A stretch of DNA of 64,000 nucleotides. Source: Spirochaetales bacterium (GTDB lineage: Bacteria; Spirochaetota; Spirochaetia; DSM-27196; Alkalispirochaetaceae). The notes beneath the pieces are model-generated. The model had not been told where the DNA came from, searched no databases, and was given only the letters and a program-made list of their open reading frames with translations. Positions 7,699 through 15,700 of this stretch are shown piece by piece. Location of the stretch: NCBI GenBank assembly GCA_028282545.1, contig JANQHT010000161.1, positions 1 through 64,000 of the forward strand, written 5' to 3'. Each line of letters starts with the position of its first letter. The stretch's first letter is position 1. The position numbers were made by a program, and so were the translations under genes.

Positions 7699-8064
7699 AT
7701 GCGAAAATTCTTTGCGCACGTTACAGGCATAGGCGAATTCGCTCAGGAGTTTATCGACGAAGGAGTACTCGTTTTCTTCGCCGACAGCGCTCCCGAGGAA
7801 CTTCAAGAACATGCGGTCGTTCACGACGACGAGGAAACCCTGCACGACGACGTCGCTGTTGGGGACAAAATTCGAATCGGCAGTGTAAAGTTGCCCGTCC
7901 TCGCCGTCGGAAAGGTTGCCAACGAAAACTTCCGCAACCTGGGGCACTTGGTCTTGAAGTTCAATGGGCTTTCCGAGCCCGAGATGGACGGCGACGTGTG
8001 CGTTCCGGAGGTTGTCGCCCCGGATATCAAACTTGGCATGGAACTGGAAGTGATGCGCGACTAG
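7699..8064 (+). CDS. srlB: PTS glucitol-type IIA component (SrlB-like)
   Basis: A 121-aa cytosolic phosphocarrier. It contains VVHDDEE with H42 at the place of the phosphorylated histidine of SrlB, and the family motifs VGKVANENFRNLGHLVLKFNG and IKLGMELEV. The length equals E. coli SrlB (123 aa). An upstream in-frame GTG (7660) would add 13 residues that do not fit the family and has no ribosome site, so the ATG at 7699 behind AGGGA is preferred. It receives phosphate from the HPr encoded 1.3 kb downstream and passes it to C120 of the IIB protein. Confidence 0.9.
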   Translation: MRKFFAHVTGIGEFAQEFIDEGVLVFFADSAPEELQEHAVVHDDEETLHDDVAVGDKIRIGSVKLPVLAVGKVANENFRNLGHLVLKFNGLSEPEMDGDVCVPEVVAPDIKLGMELEVMRD

Positions 8065-8080
8065 AACGCGGGGAGAAACG

Positions 8081-9379
8081 ATGGATCTGCACAAATCACT
8101 GCTCGAATATGAAAAGCAAGGGAAAAACGTACGCGTCGGCCTCGTCGGCGCGGGACAGATGGGCGAGGGGCTCGTCTGCCAGATGGAACTCATGAACGCA
8201 ATGCGGGCCGTGGCCGTGGCCGACGTGCTCCCGGGCCGTGCGAAGGAAGCGTTCTTGTCTGCGAACGTGGAGAGTCGTCTCATCGTCGAAACGGAGGATC
8301 CCGCCGTTGCTTCCCAGGCTGTGGAGGACGGCAAGCGTATCGCGACGACGAATCCCGCTCTTCTCTCGCTCATGGAAACGACGGACATCGTCGTGGAAGC
8401 GACCGGTGTCCCGGAAGTCGGAGCGCGGATCGCCTTCGACGCAATTCTCAATCGCAAGCACGTGCTGCAGATGAACGTCGAGACCGACGCGACCGTCGGC
8501 TACATCCTCAGGAAAATGGCAAATAGCGCCGGCGTCGTGTACACGTTGACCGCGGGGGACGAGCCGGGTTCGACTATGGAGCTCTTTGACTTCGCGCAAA
8601 CCCTCGGTTTCGAGGTCGTGTGTGCCGGTAAAGGAAAAAACAACCCTCTCGACCGGAGCGGAAACCCCGAGTCACTCGCCGAAACGGCCAAAGCGCAGCA
8701 GATGAATCCGAAGATGCTCGCCTCCTTCGTGGACGGCACCAAGACGATGGTAGAGATGACGTCATTCGGAAACGCGGTCGGTTTTGTTCCGGACGTCACC
8801 GGGATGCACGGTCCGGAGGTGACCCCCAAGACGATTGCCCAGGTATTTTGCCCCAAGAAGGACGGCGGCGTTCTTACCAAGAGCGGCGTCGTCGAATACG
8901 GATTGGGGATCGCCCCGGGGGTGTTTGTCGTCATCACGACCGATCACCCGAAAATCGCCCGGGACCTCACCTACCTGAGCATGGGTCCGGGCCCGTACTG
9001 GGCGCTCTACCGCCCCTACCACCTGACAAGCCTGGAAACGCCCATATCGATCCTCAAGGCGGTGCTCAAAAACGAATCCACGGTTGCGACGGAAATTCCC
9101 CCCGTGGCGGACACGGTCACCTATGCAAAGCGAGATTTGAAATCGGGCGAGAAGATCGACTACCTCGGCGGGTTCACCGTGTACGGAATGATTGAACGAT
9201 CCGACGCGGCGGATCGGCAAAACCTGCTCCCTCTGGGGTTGGCACCGGGATGCACGGTAAAAAACGATATTCGTGCCGGCGATCCGATCACGTACGATGA
9301 CGTCGAACTCGTGTCCGATTCGACAATCCTCGAGTTGCGACGCCTGCAGGACCAGGCGATGGGACGGAAGATGAGATGA
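8081..9379 (+). CDS. NAD(P)-dependent oxidoreductase with C-terminal SAF domain (COG4091)
   Basis: A 432-aa protein. Residues 16-150 are a Rossmann domain (VRVGLVGAGQMGEGL), related to the NAD-binding part of homoserine dehydrogenase. The middle region contains DEPGSTMELFDFAQTLGF. Residues about 350-425 form a SAF domain (YAKRDLKSGEKIDYLGG). The family (COG4091) is often found beside glucitol-type PTS genes, but I know no firmly assigned reaction. Its place between IIB/IIA and HPr makes it a catabolic dehydrogenase candidate for the imported polyol phosphate or its product. ATG behind GGGGAGAAACG. It overlaps the HPr gene by 4 bp. Confidence 0.82.
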   Translation: MDLHKSLLEYEKQGKNVRVGLVGAGQMGEGLVCQMELMNAMRAVAVADVLPGRAKEAFLSANVESRLIVETEDPAVASQAVEDGKRIATTNPALLSLMETTDIVVEATGVPEVGARIAFDAILNRKHVLQMNVETDATVGYILRKMANSAGVVYTLTAGDEPGSTMELFDFAQTLGFEVVCAGKGKNNPLDRSGNPESLAETAKAQQMNPKMLASFVDGTKTMVEMTSFGNAVGFVPDVTGMHGPEVTPKTIAQVFCPKKDGGVLTKSGVVEYGLGIAPGVFVVITTDHPKIARDLTYLSMGPGPYWALYRPYHLTSLETPISILKAVLKNESTVATEIPPVADTVTYAKRDLKSGEKIDYLGGFTVYGMIERSDAADRQNLLPLGLAPGCTVKNDIRAGDPITYDDVELVSDSTILELRRLQDQAMGRKMR

Positions 9380-9654
9380 CGAGCACCACGCTGACGGTCC
9401 AACACGCCGTGGGGCTCCACGCGCGCCCGGCGTCGCGATTTGTGAAACTCGCAAAAAGCTTCGTGAGCACTATCCGAGTGAGAAACATCACCCGCGCCGG
9501 GGAGGAAGTTGATGCCAAAAGCCTCGTGAAGGTCATCAAGATAGCTGCGGCCCAGAACCACGAAATTGCCGTCACTGCCGACGGTGGGGACGAAGAGGCC
9601 GCGATTGCTGCGATAGAGGCGTTTATCCGCGAGGTGCCAGAGGAAGAGCGGTGA
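9376..9654 (+). CDS. ptsH: Phosphocarrier protein HPr
   Basis: A 92-aa HPr. The active-site motif GLHARPAS places the phospho-histidine at H15. The regulatory-serine region reads VDAKSLVKV (S49), so HPr-kinase control is possible but not shown. It sits between the COG4091 gene and enzyme I, with 4-bp overlaps on both sides, so it is an integral part of the polyol PTS operon and not of a distant ptsHI locus. It carries phosphate from enzyme I to the IIA protein. Confidence 0.95.
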   Translation: MTSTTLTVQHAVGLHARPASRFVKLAKSFVSTIRVRNITRAGEEVDAKSLVKVIKIAAAQNHEIAVTADGGDEEAAIAAIEAFIREVPEEER

Positions 9655-11369
9655 GAACCTTCAAGGGAATCGCCGCGAGCCGAGGAATCGCCGTTGGAAC
9701 GATTGCCGTTGCGGAGGCGGAGCACGTTCAGATTCCGCAGTACGCCGTCGCCGACGTTGAGGCGGAGGTCGAACGGTACGAGGCGTGTCGGACCGCCGTC
9801 GATGCCGCCTTACAGACGCTCGCCGCGGATATCGCGAAGAGAGCGGGCGTCGAACACGGTGAGATCTTCGAGATTCAGCGGGAGTTTGTACGCGACCCGA
9901 GCTACGGCGACGAGATTGCCTCCCGTATCTCCTCGCAAAAGATCAATGCCGAGCAGGCGGTATCCCTGGTGAGCGCCGAACTGACCGCGGAGTTTAGCGA
10001 GATAGGCGACGAGTACTTCGCGCAGCGGGCCGCGGATATCCGCGACCTCTCGGACCGGATGGTTCGCGTCCTCATGGGCGTCCAGCGGCGAGGACCAGAT
10101 GTGGAGACGGCGCGAATAGTGCTTGCCCACGATCTATCGCCGAGCGATACCGCATCGATGGATCTGGAACAAACGCTTGCTCTCTGTACGGAGGTGGGCG
10201 GCAAGACGTCTCACACCGCTATTCTCTCCCGCAGTCTCGGCATTCCGTCGATCGTCGGACTGGGATCGGTGCCGGTAGAAACGGGAACGCGAGTGATCGT
10301 GGACGCGATACGGGGAGAACTCATCGTCGATCCCGATGACGAAACGGTCGCTGCGTACGGAAAACGGTCCCAGGCGTTCGCGGAGCGCAAAGAGCGACTC
10401 ATGAAAGGGGCGCACGATCCGGCGCGGACCGTGGACGGTGTTGATCTCGTCGTGGCGGCGAACATCGGAAACGTCTCGGACGCGCAGTTCGCAAAGGAGC
10501 ACGGTGCAGAGGGTTCCGGACTGCTCCGAACGGAGTTCCTCTTCCTCGACCGCGATGATTTGCCGGACGAAGAGGAGCAGTACGAGACGTATCGCCAGAT
10601 CGTGGACGTTTTCCCGGATCAAGCGGTGATCATTCGAACGCTTGACGTGGGCGGGGACAAGGAACTCCCGGCGATCGAGATGGCCCCCGAACAGAACCCC
10701 TTCCTGGGGCGCCGCGCCCTCCGTCTCGCCTTTTCGGACCCGGATCGCCTCCTGATGCCGCAGCTCCGAGCCGCGCTGCGCGCGGGGGTCGATCGATCGG
10801 TCAAACTGATGTTTCCCATGGTGGGGAGCGTGGCCGAGGTCGTGCGCATTCGAGAGTACATAAAACGGGCGCGGCGCGAGTTGACCAACGCGTCCATACC
10901 GTTTGCCGCCGATATCGAGATCGGTGTGATGATCGAAATTCCTTCGGCGGCGTTGATAGCTCGCCACCTGGCAACCTACGTCGATTTTTTCAGCATTGGA
11001 ACGAACGATCTCACGCAGTACACCCTCGCAGTGGATCGAACCAACGAAACGGTGGCGCACCTGGCGGACTATTTCCACCCGGCCGTAGTCGGCCTCATCG
11101 CCACCGTTGTGGATGGAGCGCGCGCGCACGGGCGCTGGGTGGGCATGTGTGGAGAGATGGCAGGTGACGAACTCGCCATTCCGCTCCTGATCGGTCTTGG
11201 ACTCTCGGAGTTGAGCATGGCCGGAACCGTCGTACCCGACGCCAAGGACGTGATACGCAACCTCGATGCATCCAAGTGCAAGGCGCTGGCTGACCGCGTA
11301 TTGGCCGCGCCGACAGCTGCGGAAGCGCGCGGTCTGTGCGAAACGTTCGCCCAAACGGTTCATCGATAG
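9651..11369 (+). CDS. ptsI: PTS enzyme I (phosphoenolpyruvate-protein phosphotransferase)
   Basis: A full-length enzyme I of 572 aa. It autophosphorylates from PEP and loads HPr. Domains: an N-terminal HPr-binding and phospho-His domain (residues 1-225), with the motif GGKTSHTAILSRSLGIPSIVG carrying H188, and a C-terminal PEP-binding TIM barrel (residues 255-572) with LLRTEFLF, DVGGDKELPA, FFSIGTNDLTQYTLAVDR and MCGEMAGD. The GTG start overlaps the HPr stop (GTGA). Having a complete IIA-IIB-IIC-HPr-EI chain in one operon is unusual. It may be the only sugar-phosphorylating PTS of the organism. Confidence 0.96.
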   Translation: MRTFKGIAASRGIAVGTIAVAEAEHVQIPQYAVADVEAEVERYEACRTAVDAALQTLAADIAKRAGVEHGEIFEIQREFVRDPSYGDEIASRISSQKINAEQAVSLVSAELTAEFSEIGDEYFAQRAADIRDLSDRMVRVLMGVQRRGPDVETARIVLAHDLSPSDTASMDLEQTLALCTEVGGKTSHTAILSRSLGIPSIVGLGSVPVETGTRVIVDAIRGELIVDPDDETVAAYGKRSQAFAERKERLMKGAHDPARTVDGVDLVVAANIGNVSDAQFAKEHGAEGSGLLRTEFLFLDRDDLPDEEEQYETYRQIVDVFPDQAVIIRTLDVGGDKELPAIEMAPEQNPFLGRRALRLAFSDPDRLLMPQLRAALRAGVDRSVKLMFPMVGSVAEVVRIREYIKRARRELTNASIPFAADIEIGVMIEIPSAALIARHLATYVDFFSIGTNDLTQYTLAVDRTNETVAHLADYFHPAVVGLIATVVDGARAHGRWVGMCGEMAGDELAIPLLIGLGLSELSMAGTVVPDAKDVIRNLDASKCKALADRVLAAPTAAEARGLCETFAQTVHR

Positions 11370-11382
11370 CGGGATCGGATCG

Positions 11383-12720
11383 GTGTCTGAACGACGCTTC
11401 GAATCGCTTCTGGCTGCGCTTCCGGACACCGACGCATTTTTCCAGGGCGGTACCGATGAGCTTCCGGATGTAATGGCGGAGTGGTTTCCCGGACGAGAGC
11501 CGTCCATCGTCGCCGACGAAAACACGTGGCTCGCGGCCGGTGAAAAGGTTCACGACGCGTTTGTCGCTGCAGGAGCACGGGTTGCCACTCCGTTCCGATT
11601 CCCGGGAACAAAGGTCCTTGAACCCGAGTACCGTCACGTGGAGACGCTACGCAACGCCTGGCGATCGAACGATACGATTCCCGTGGCCGTCGGCGCCGGC
11701 ACGATCAATGATCTGGTAAAACGCGCCGCCTTCGAGAGCAGCCGCCCCTACGTCGTCGTCGCGACCGCCGCGAGCATGGACGGCATCACATCATTCGGGG
11801 CCGCCCTTGTACGGAATGGATTAAAACAGACCATGTCGTGCCCCGCTCCACGGATGGTACTCGCGGATGTTTCAGTCATCAAGAACGCGCCACCGGCGAT
11901 GACGGCAGCGGGTTACGCAGACCTCGCGAGTGAACTCACCGCCGGCGCGGACTGGTTACTCGCCGATGCCGCAGGTGCCGAGCCGATTCACGAGAAAAGC
12001 TGGGCCATGATCCAGCCGCACCTCGAACAATGGTTGACAACCCCCGGACGTCTCGCCGCCGGCGATGAAACGGCATACAGGGAACTGTTCGACGGCTTGT
12101 GCATGAACGGTTTTGCGATGCAATGCATGCAGAGTTCCCGGCCTGCCTCGGGTGCCGAGCACCTCTTTAGCCACGTGTGGGAAATGGAACACCTGCAACG
12201 CGAAGGAATGCCCGTTTCACACGGTTTCAAGGTCGCTATCGGCACTCTGATCGCGACAGCGGTGTACGAGGAAGTCCTCGGAGCGGGAGTGACGCGGTTT
12301 GATCCGGAGCAAGCCGTACGTCACCGCGAACCGTGGGAAGCGCGGGCGGAGCGGGTCAAGGCGGCGTATCGCGGGTCACCGCTCATCGAGCCGATCCTCG
12401 CGATTTGTGCCGAGAAGTACGGGAGTGATGCCGCTCTTCGCGCTCGGGTTGAGCGGATCAACGAAGCGTGGCCTGTACTTTGTGAGCGGCTGTCGGGACA
12501 GATCGTGCCCTTTCGCGCGCTGCGGTCACTGTTCATCGAGGCGGGCGTGCCGGTGGAACCGGGACAGATCTCGCTCGATCTTCGGCGAGTGCGGGACACC
12601 TTCAACCGCGCCCACATGATCCGTACTCGTTACACCGTACTTGATTTCCTCTACGACACCGGATTGTTCGAACCGGTGGCAGACGCCGTCTGTTCGCCCG
12701 GCGCCTACTTCTCGGAATAG
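11383..12720 (+). CDS. AraM/glycerol-1-phosphate dehydrogenase family polyol-phosphate dehydrogenase
   Basis: A 445-aa protein of the iron-ADH-like group that includes sn-glycerol-1-phosphate dehydrogenase (AraM/EgsA). Visible features are VGAGTINDLVK for the nucleotide, ATAASMDGITSFGA, and metal-ligand histidines in SGAEHLFSHVWEMEH and MPVSHGFK. The GTG at 11383 is chosen because the longer open frame would run into the enzyme I gene. As the last gene of the PTS operon, in the absence of an SrlD-type dehydrogenase, it is a good candidate for oxidising the imported polyol phosphate to a ketose phosphate. That role is inferred. A true glycerol-1-phosphate role in lipid synthesis is less likely in this setting. 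Confidence 0.82.
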   Translation: MSERRFESLLAALPDTDAFFQGGTDELPDVMAEWFPGREPSIVADENTWLAAGEKVHDAFVAAGARVATPFRFPGTKVLEPEYRHVETLRNAWRSNDTIPVAVGAGTINDLVKRAAFESSRPYVVVATAASMDGITSFGAALVRNGLKQTMSCPAPRMVLADVSVIKNAPPAMTAAGYADLASELTAGADWLLADAAGAEPIHEKSWAMIQPHLEQWLTTPGRLAAGDETAYRELFDGLCMNGFAMQCMQSSRPASGAEHLFSHVWEMEHLQREGMPVSHGFKVAIGTLIATAVYEEVLGAGVTRFDPEQAVRHREPWEARAERVKAAYRGSPLIEPILAICAEKYGSDAALRARVERINEAWPVLCERLSGQIVPFRALRSLFIEAGVPVEPGQISLDLRRVRDTFNRAHMIRTRYTVLDFLYDTGLFEPVADAVCSPGAYFSE

Positions 12721-12732
12721 TCGCGCTTTCCG

Positions 12733-13953
12733 CTACACCACCCGCGCAACGCCCGGAACGCGGCGAAGGAGGAACGCTGCCGCGAACGATGTCGGGACGG
12801 ACAGCAACGACACCGCAACGAACTTGACGATCGGCGGTGCGGCGAAGTCCCGGAGCAGAACTGCAATGCCCACAACGATCACCACGTGCAGCACGTACAC
12901 GCCGTAACCAAGACGGGCGAGCGCCGCGGCGACGCTTTCTCCGCGCTTTCCCAAACGTTCGAGAGCGGAGATCGCCGCGACAAGAACGCCGGTGGCGAAC
13001 GTTGAGTCAAAAAGCGCGTATGCCGCTGACTGCCAGTGAGGGCCGCCCAGAGCGTTCTCCAGGACTTCGGAGAGTTCGAGCGAAAAGGGCCGGCCGCTGA
13101 AGGCCACGGGGAAGAGGACGATCACGGCGACCGCTGCAGCTACGACGCCGAACACGCCCACTCGCGCCGGAGGGTAGTCCAGCCACTGCCTTCGTCCGGC
13201 AACTACTCCAACCGCAAAAAACGCTGCGTACTGCGGCAGGTAGGCGAGGGAGGGAAATCCAAACACGTCGCGCCCCAGGGGTATCCAGAGGCGCCAGAGA
13301 AAGGAAAGCGCCCCCAGGCCCACCACGAAAAGGGGTACCGCGGACCACACCGGTACCGTCCAACTGCGCTCGCCATTCGATGCGGCGGCACCCGCCGTGG
13401 GTGCGTCCCCCGCGGGTGCACCCGACCGGAACGCTGCGTGCAACGACGCGTACAAGGTGTCGAAAACAAGCAGCAGCAGTGCGAACCACATTGGCCCGAT
13501 CCCGACGAAATGGAAGTACAGACTCCACGTAAACCGGCCGGTGATCCCGGTCAATTCGGTCGGCATGGCGTAGATTCCAAGACCGGCGAGCGGATTGAGA
13601 ACAAAAGTGAAGAACAGGAGGGGAACTCCCAGGCGAACCACCCTACCCCGGAGAAACATTCCCGTACCCTTCCGGTCCACGGAACCGGGAACCAGGATCC
13701 CGGAGATGAAGAAAAAGGCCCCCATGAACCACGCCTGATTCACAAGGATAAACACGAGGAGTGCGCGGTACGTTCCGTGGTACCCAAAGGGCGGTTCCGT
13801 GTAATAGAAGGGTGCCCCGGCACCGTACACGAGGGCGACGTGGTGGAGGACAACGAGTGTCGCCAGGCCGGCCCGCAGCCAGTCAAGGCAGGCGCGGCGA
13901 TGAGTCGTCACATCTGTCGTATTCGACGGCGTGATAGCCGTTACAGTGTTCAT
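12733..13953 (-). CDS. Membrane acyltransferase, acyltransferase-3/OafA-OpgC type
   Basis: A 406-aa integral membrane protein with about ten hydrophobic segments. The N-terminal motif RRACLDWLRAGLATLVVLHH contains the R/D-x-LR...H pattern of acyltransferase-3 proteins, and a basic loop (FLRGRVVRLGVPLL) follows the third span. Such enzymes O-acylate extracytoplasmic glycans or lipids, as OpgC succinylates glucans. A hydrophilic insert rich in Ala and Gly (residues 186-206) separates two membrane bundles. ATG behind TGGAGA. It is transcribed from a consensus sigma-54 promoter and is divergent from a sigma-54 activator gene. The acceptor is unknown. The gene converges with the PTS operon with only 12 bp between stops. 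Confidence 0.85.
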   Translation of the reverse strand: MNTVTAITPSNTTDVTTHRRACLDWLRAGLATLVVLHHVALVYGAGAPFYYTEPPFGYHGTYRALLVFILVNQAWFMGAFFFISGILVPGSVDRKGTGMFLRGRVVRLGVPLLFFTFVLNPLAGLGIYAMPTELTGITGRFTWSLYFHFVGIGPMWFALLLLVFDTLYASLHAAFRSGAPAGDAPTAGAAASNGERSWTVPVWSAVPLFVVGLGALSFLWRLWIPLGRDVFGFPSLAYLPQYAAFFAVGVVAGRRQWLDYPPARVGVFGVVAAAVAVIVLFPVAFSGRPFSLELSEVLENALGGPHWQSAAYALFDSTFATGVLVAAISALERLGKRGESVAAALARLGYGVYVLHVVIVVGIAVLLRDFAAPPIVKFVAVSLLSVPTSFAAAFLLRRVPGVARVV

Positions 13954-14018
13954 TCTTGTCTCCAGAAGCGGGTTTGGATACGCAAGCGGTGAAATTACCG
14001 TCCCCTACGCCCATTATC

Positions 14019-14035
14019 AGCAATCGCCGTGCCAA
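14019..14035 (-). promoter_or_regulatory. Consensus sigma-54 (-24/-12) promoter for the acyltransferase gene
   Basis: The minus strand reads TTGGCACG, then GCGA, then TTGCT, which matches the RpoN consensus YTGGCACG-N4-TTGCW at every position. Transcription would begin near 14008, giving a leader of about 55 nt before the ATG at 13953. The divergent gene starting at 14080 encodes the enhancer-binding protein expected to act here. Confidence 0.85.
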
Positions 14036-14079
14036 CCGGGTCGCGTATCCGCTGGACGGGGCGCCGACGATGTCCCACA

Positions 14080-15597
14080 ATGGGTACAATGCAGGACGAT
14101 GTCTTCTTTCGACAAGCTACGGTCCTCATCTGCGGCAACCTCGAAATCCAAGAGGCGATGGCAGCGTTCATTGCGTTTGTAAATGACTACGTGCCGGCGG
14201 ACCGCCTCTTTATGGAACACATCAACGAGTCCACCGGAACGTTGCGGTTTATCGTCGACGCCACGTCCACGGAAGGGCGCCGGTCCAAGGTAGAGTTCCC
14301 GCTCCCGCCGAAAACGCTCGCGTCGATTACAGAACGGGCAAAAAGCGGAAACCCTCCGGAAGCGTACATCCTCCAGGAACCGCATAAAAATGAACTGGCC
14401 GGAGAGTTGCTCAGACTGTTCAACCAACCGGCCCAATCGCTCATGGTCATTCCATTGGATTCGCCGCACGGGTACATCGGGGATGTCATCTTCGTTTCCC
14501 AGGCGCGACGTTTCGATGACGAGCACCTGCGCGCGATGTGTCTCCTCCGCGGACCGCTGTCCGTCGCCATGACCAACGGCCTTCAGCACGCCGATCTGGT
14601 CCGGCTCAAGGAGCGCCTCGCAGACGACAACCGCTACCTCAACGACGAACTGCGACGCATCATCGGTGACAGGGTTGTAGGGCACGACCACGGTCTCAAG
14701 GACGTAATGGAGAAGGTCCGACGGGTAGCGGTGTTCGACAGTCCCGTTCTTCTTACCGGCGAAACGGGTGTCGGCAAGGACGTGATCGCAAACGCCGTCC
14801 ACGCAACCTCGAATCGCAGCGAAGGACCCTTCGTGAGCGTGAACTGCGGGGCGATCCCGGAGGCGCTGGTGGACAGTGAGCTCTTCGGCCACGAAAAGGG
14901 TGCCTTTACCGGCGCCCTGGCGCGGCGGCGGGGACGCTTTGAACGGGCCAACGGCGGCACCATCTTCTTGGACGAGATCGGCGAACTGCCGGCGGCGGCG
15001 CAGGTACGCCTCCTACGCGTTCTGCAGAATCGCGAAATCGAGCGCGTCGGGGGTACGGAAACGATCACGCTGGATTTGCGCGTGATCGCCGCCACGAACC
15101 GCGATCTGGAAACGATGGTGGCCGAGGGTGGGTTTCGTGAAGACCTCTACTTCCGGCTGAACGTCTTTCCCATCCACATACCGCCGCTGCGGGACCGGAC
15201 CGTAGACTTCCCGGACCTGGTGATGCACTTCGTCGAAGCGAAGGCGCGGGAACTCAAACTCGAAGCAACCCCGGTCGTCTCACCGGCCGCCATGGATCTG
15301 CTTATCGCCTACGAGTGGCCCGGCAACGTACGGGAACTGCAGAACGTCGTCGAACGGGAGATGATCCTGAACCCCTACGGACCTCTGACGTTCGACGATA
15401 TCCGTCCCAGCCGCGGGGTCACTCCCGTGGCAGACGGCGCCATCAAGGAACTGGACCAACTCGTTGCGGACCATATCCGGTTGGCCTTGTCGCTCGCCGA
15501 TGGGCGCGTTCACGGTGAAGGGGGCGCAGCCCGGATGCTCGGCCTGAACCCGAGCACGCTGCGCGGAAAAATGGCCAAACTGGGGATCGAACGGTAG
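14080..15597 (+). CDS. Sigma-54-dependent activator with N-terminal GAF-like sensor domain
   Basis: A protein of about 505 aa. Residues 1-175 form a GAF-like sensory region. Residues 195-425 form the AAA+ domain, with Walker A GETGVGKDV, the sigma-54 contact loop GAFTGA, Walker B TIFLDEIGELP and the arginine-finger region FREDLYFRLNVFPIHIPPLRDR split over two stretches. The C-terminal Fis-type HTH contains AARMLGLNPSTLRGKM. The architecture is NorR/FhlA-like. Two in-frame ATGs (14080 and 14089) are possible and neither has a strong ribosome site. The neighbouring consensus sigma-54 promoter points at the acyltransferase. A GAF-less paralogue lies at 19446-20573. Confidence 0.92.
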   Translation: MGTMQDDVFFRQATVLICGNLEIQEAMAAFIAFVNDYVPADRLFMEHINESTGTLRFIVDATSTEGRRSKVEFPLPPKTLASITERAKSGNPPEAYILQEPHKNELAGELLRLFNQPAQSLMVIPLDSPHGYIGDVIFVSQARRFDDEHLRAMCLLRGPLSVAMTNGLQHADLVRLKERLADDNRYLNDELRRIIGDRVVGHDHGLKDVMEKVRRVAVFDSPVLLTGETGVGKDVIANAVHATSNRSEGPFVSVNCGAIPEALVDSELFGHEKGAFTGALARRRGRFERANGGTIFLDEIGELPAAAQVRLLRVLQNREIERVGGTETITLDLRVIAATNRDLETMVAEGGFREDLYFRLNVFPIHIPPLRDRTVDFPDLVMHFVEAKARELKLEATPVVSPAAMDLLIAYEWPGNVRELQNVVEREMILNPYGPLTFDDIRPSRGVTPVADGAIKELDQLVADHIRLALSLADGRVHGEGGAARMLGLNPSTLRGKMAKLGIER

Positions 15598-15605
15598 CGG
15601 GGCTG

Positions 15606-15670
15606 TTGACAGGTACCGCGTCGTCCCCTAGGGTGCGACGCAGAGGAGAATGAAACGAATGAAGAGCTGA
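15606..15670 (+). promoter_or_regulatory. Promoter and possible leader peptide ahead of the ABC-F gene
   Basis: TTGACA (15606-15611), a 17-bp spacer and TAGGGT (15629-15634) form a plausible promoter. The leader holds AGGAG (15644-15648) followed by a tiny reading frame, ATG at 15650 or 15659, ending at TGA 15668-15670 (MKRMKS or MKS). ABC-F ribosome-protection genes are often controlled by such uORFs. The evidence here is positional only. Confidence 0.4.
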
Positions 15671-15700
15671 CGCCCATTCCAGACCCACAAGGAGGCCCGC

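Noticed and set aside
10134-11525. 463-codon minus-strand frame over enzyme I
   Set aside because: Antisense to the conserved enzyme I motifs; composition rich in Arg and His, typical of a shadow frame in GC-rich DNA.
13036-13992. 318-codon plus-strand frame over the acyltransferase gene
   Set aside because: Antisense shadow; the minus strand encodes a membrane protein with a consensus sigma-54 promoter and ribosome site.
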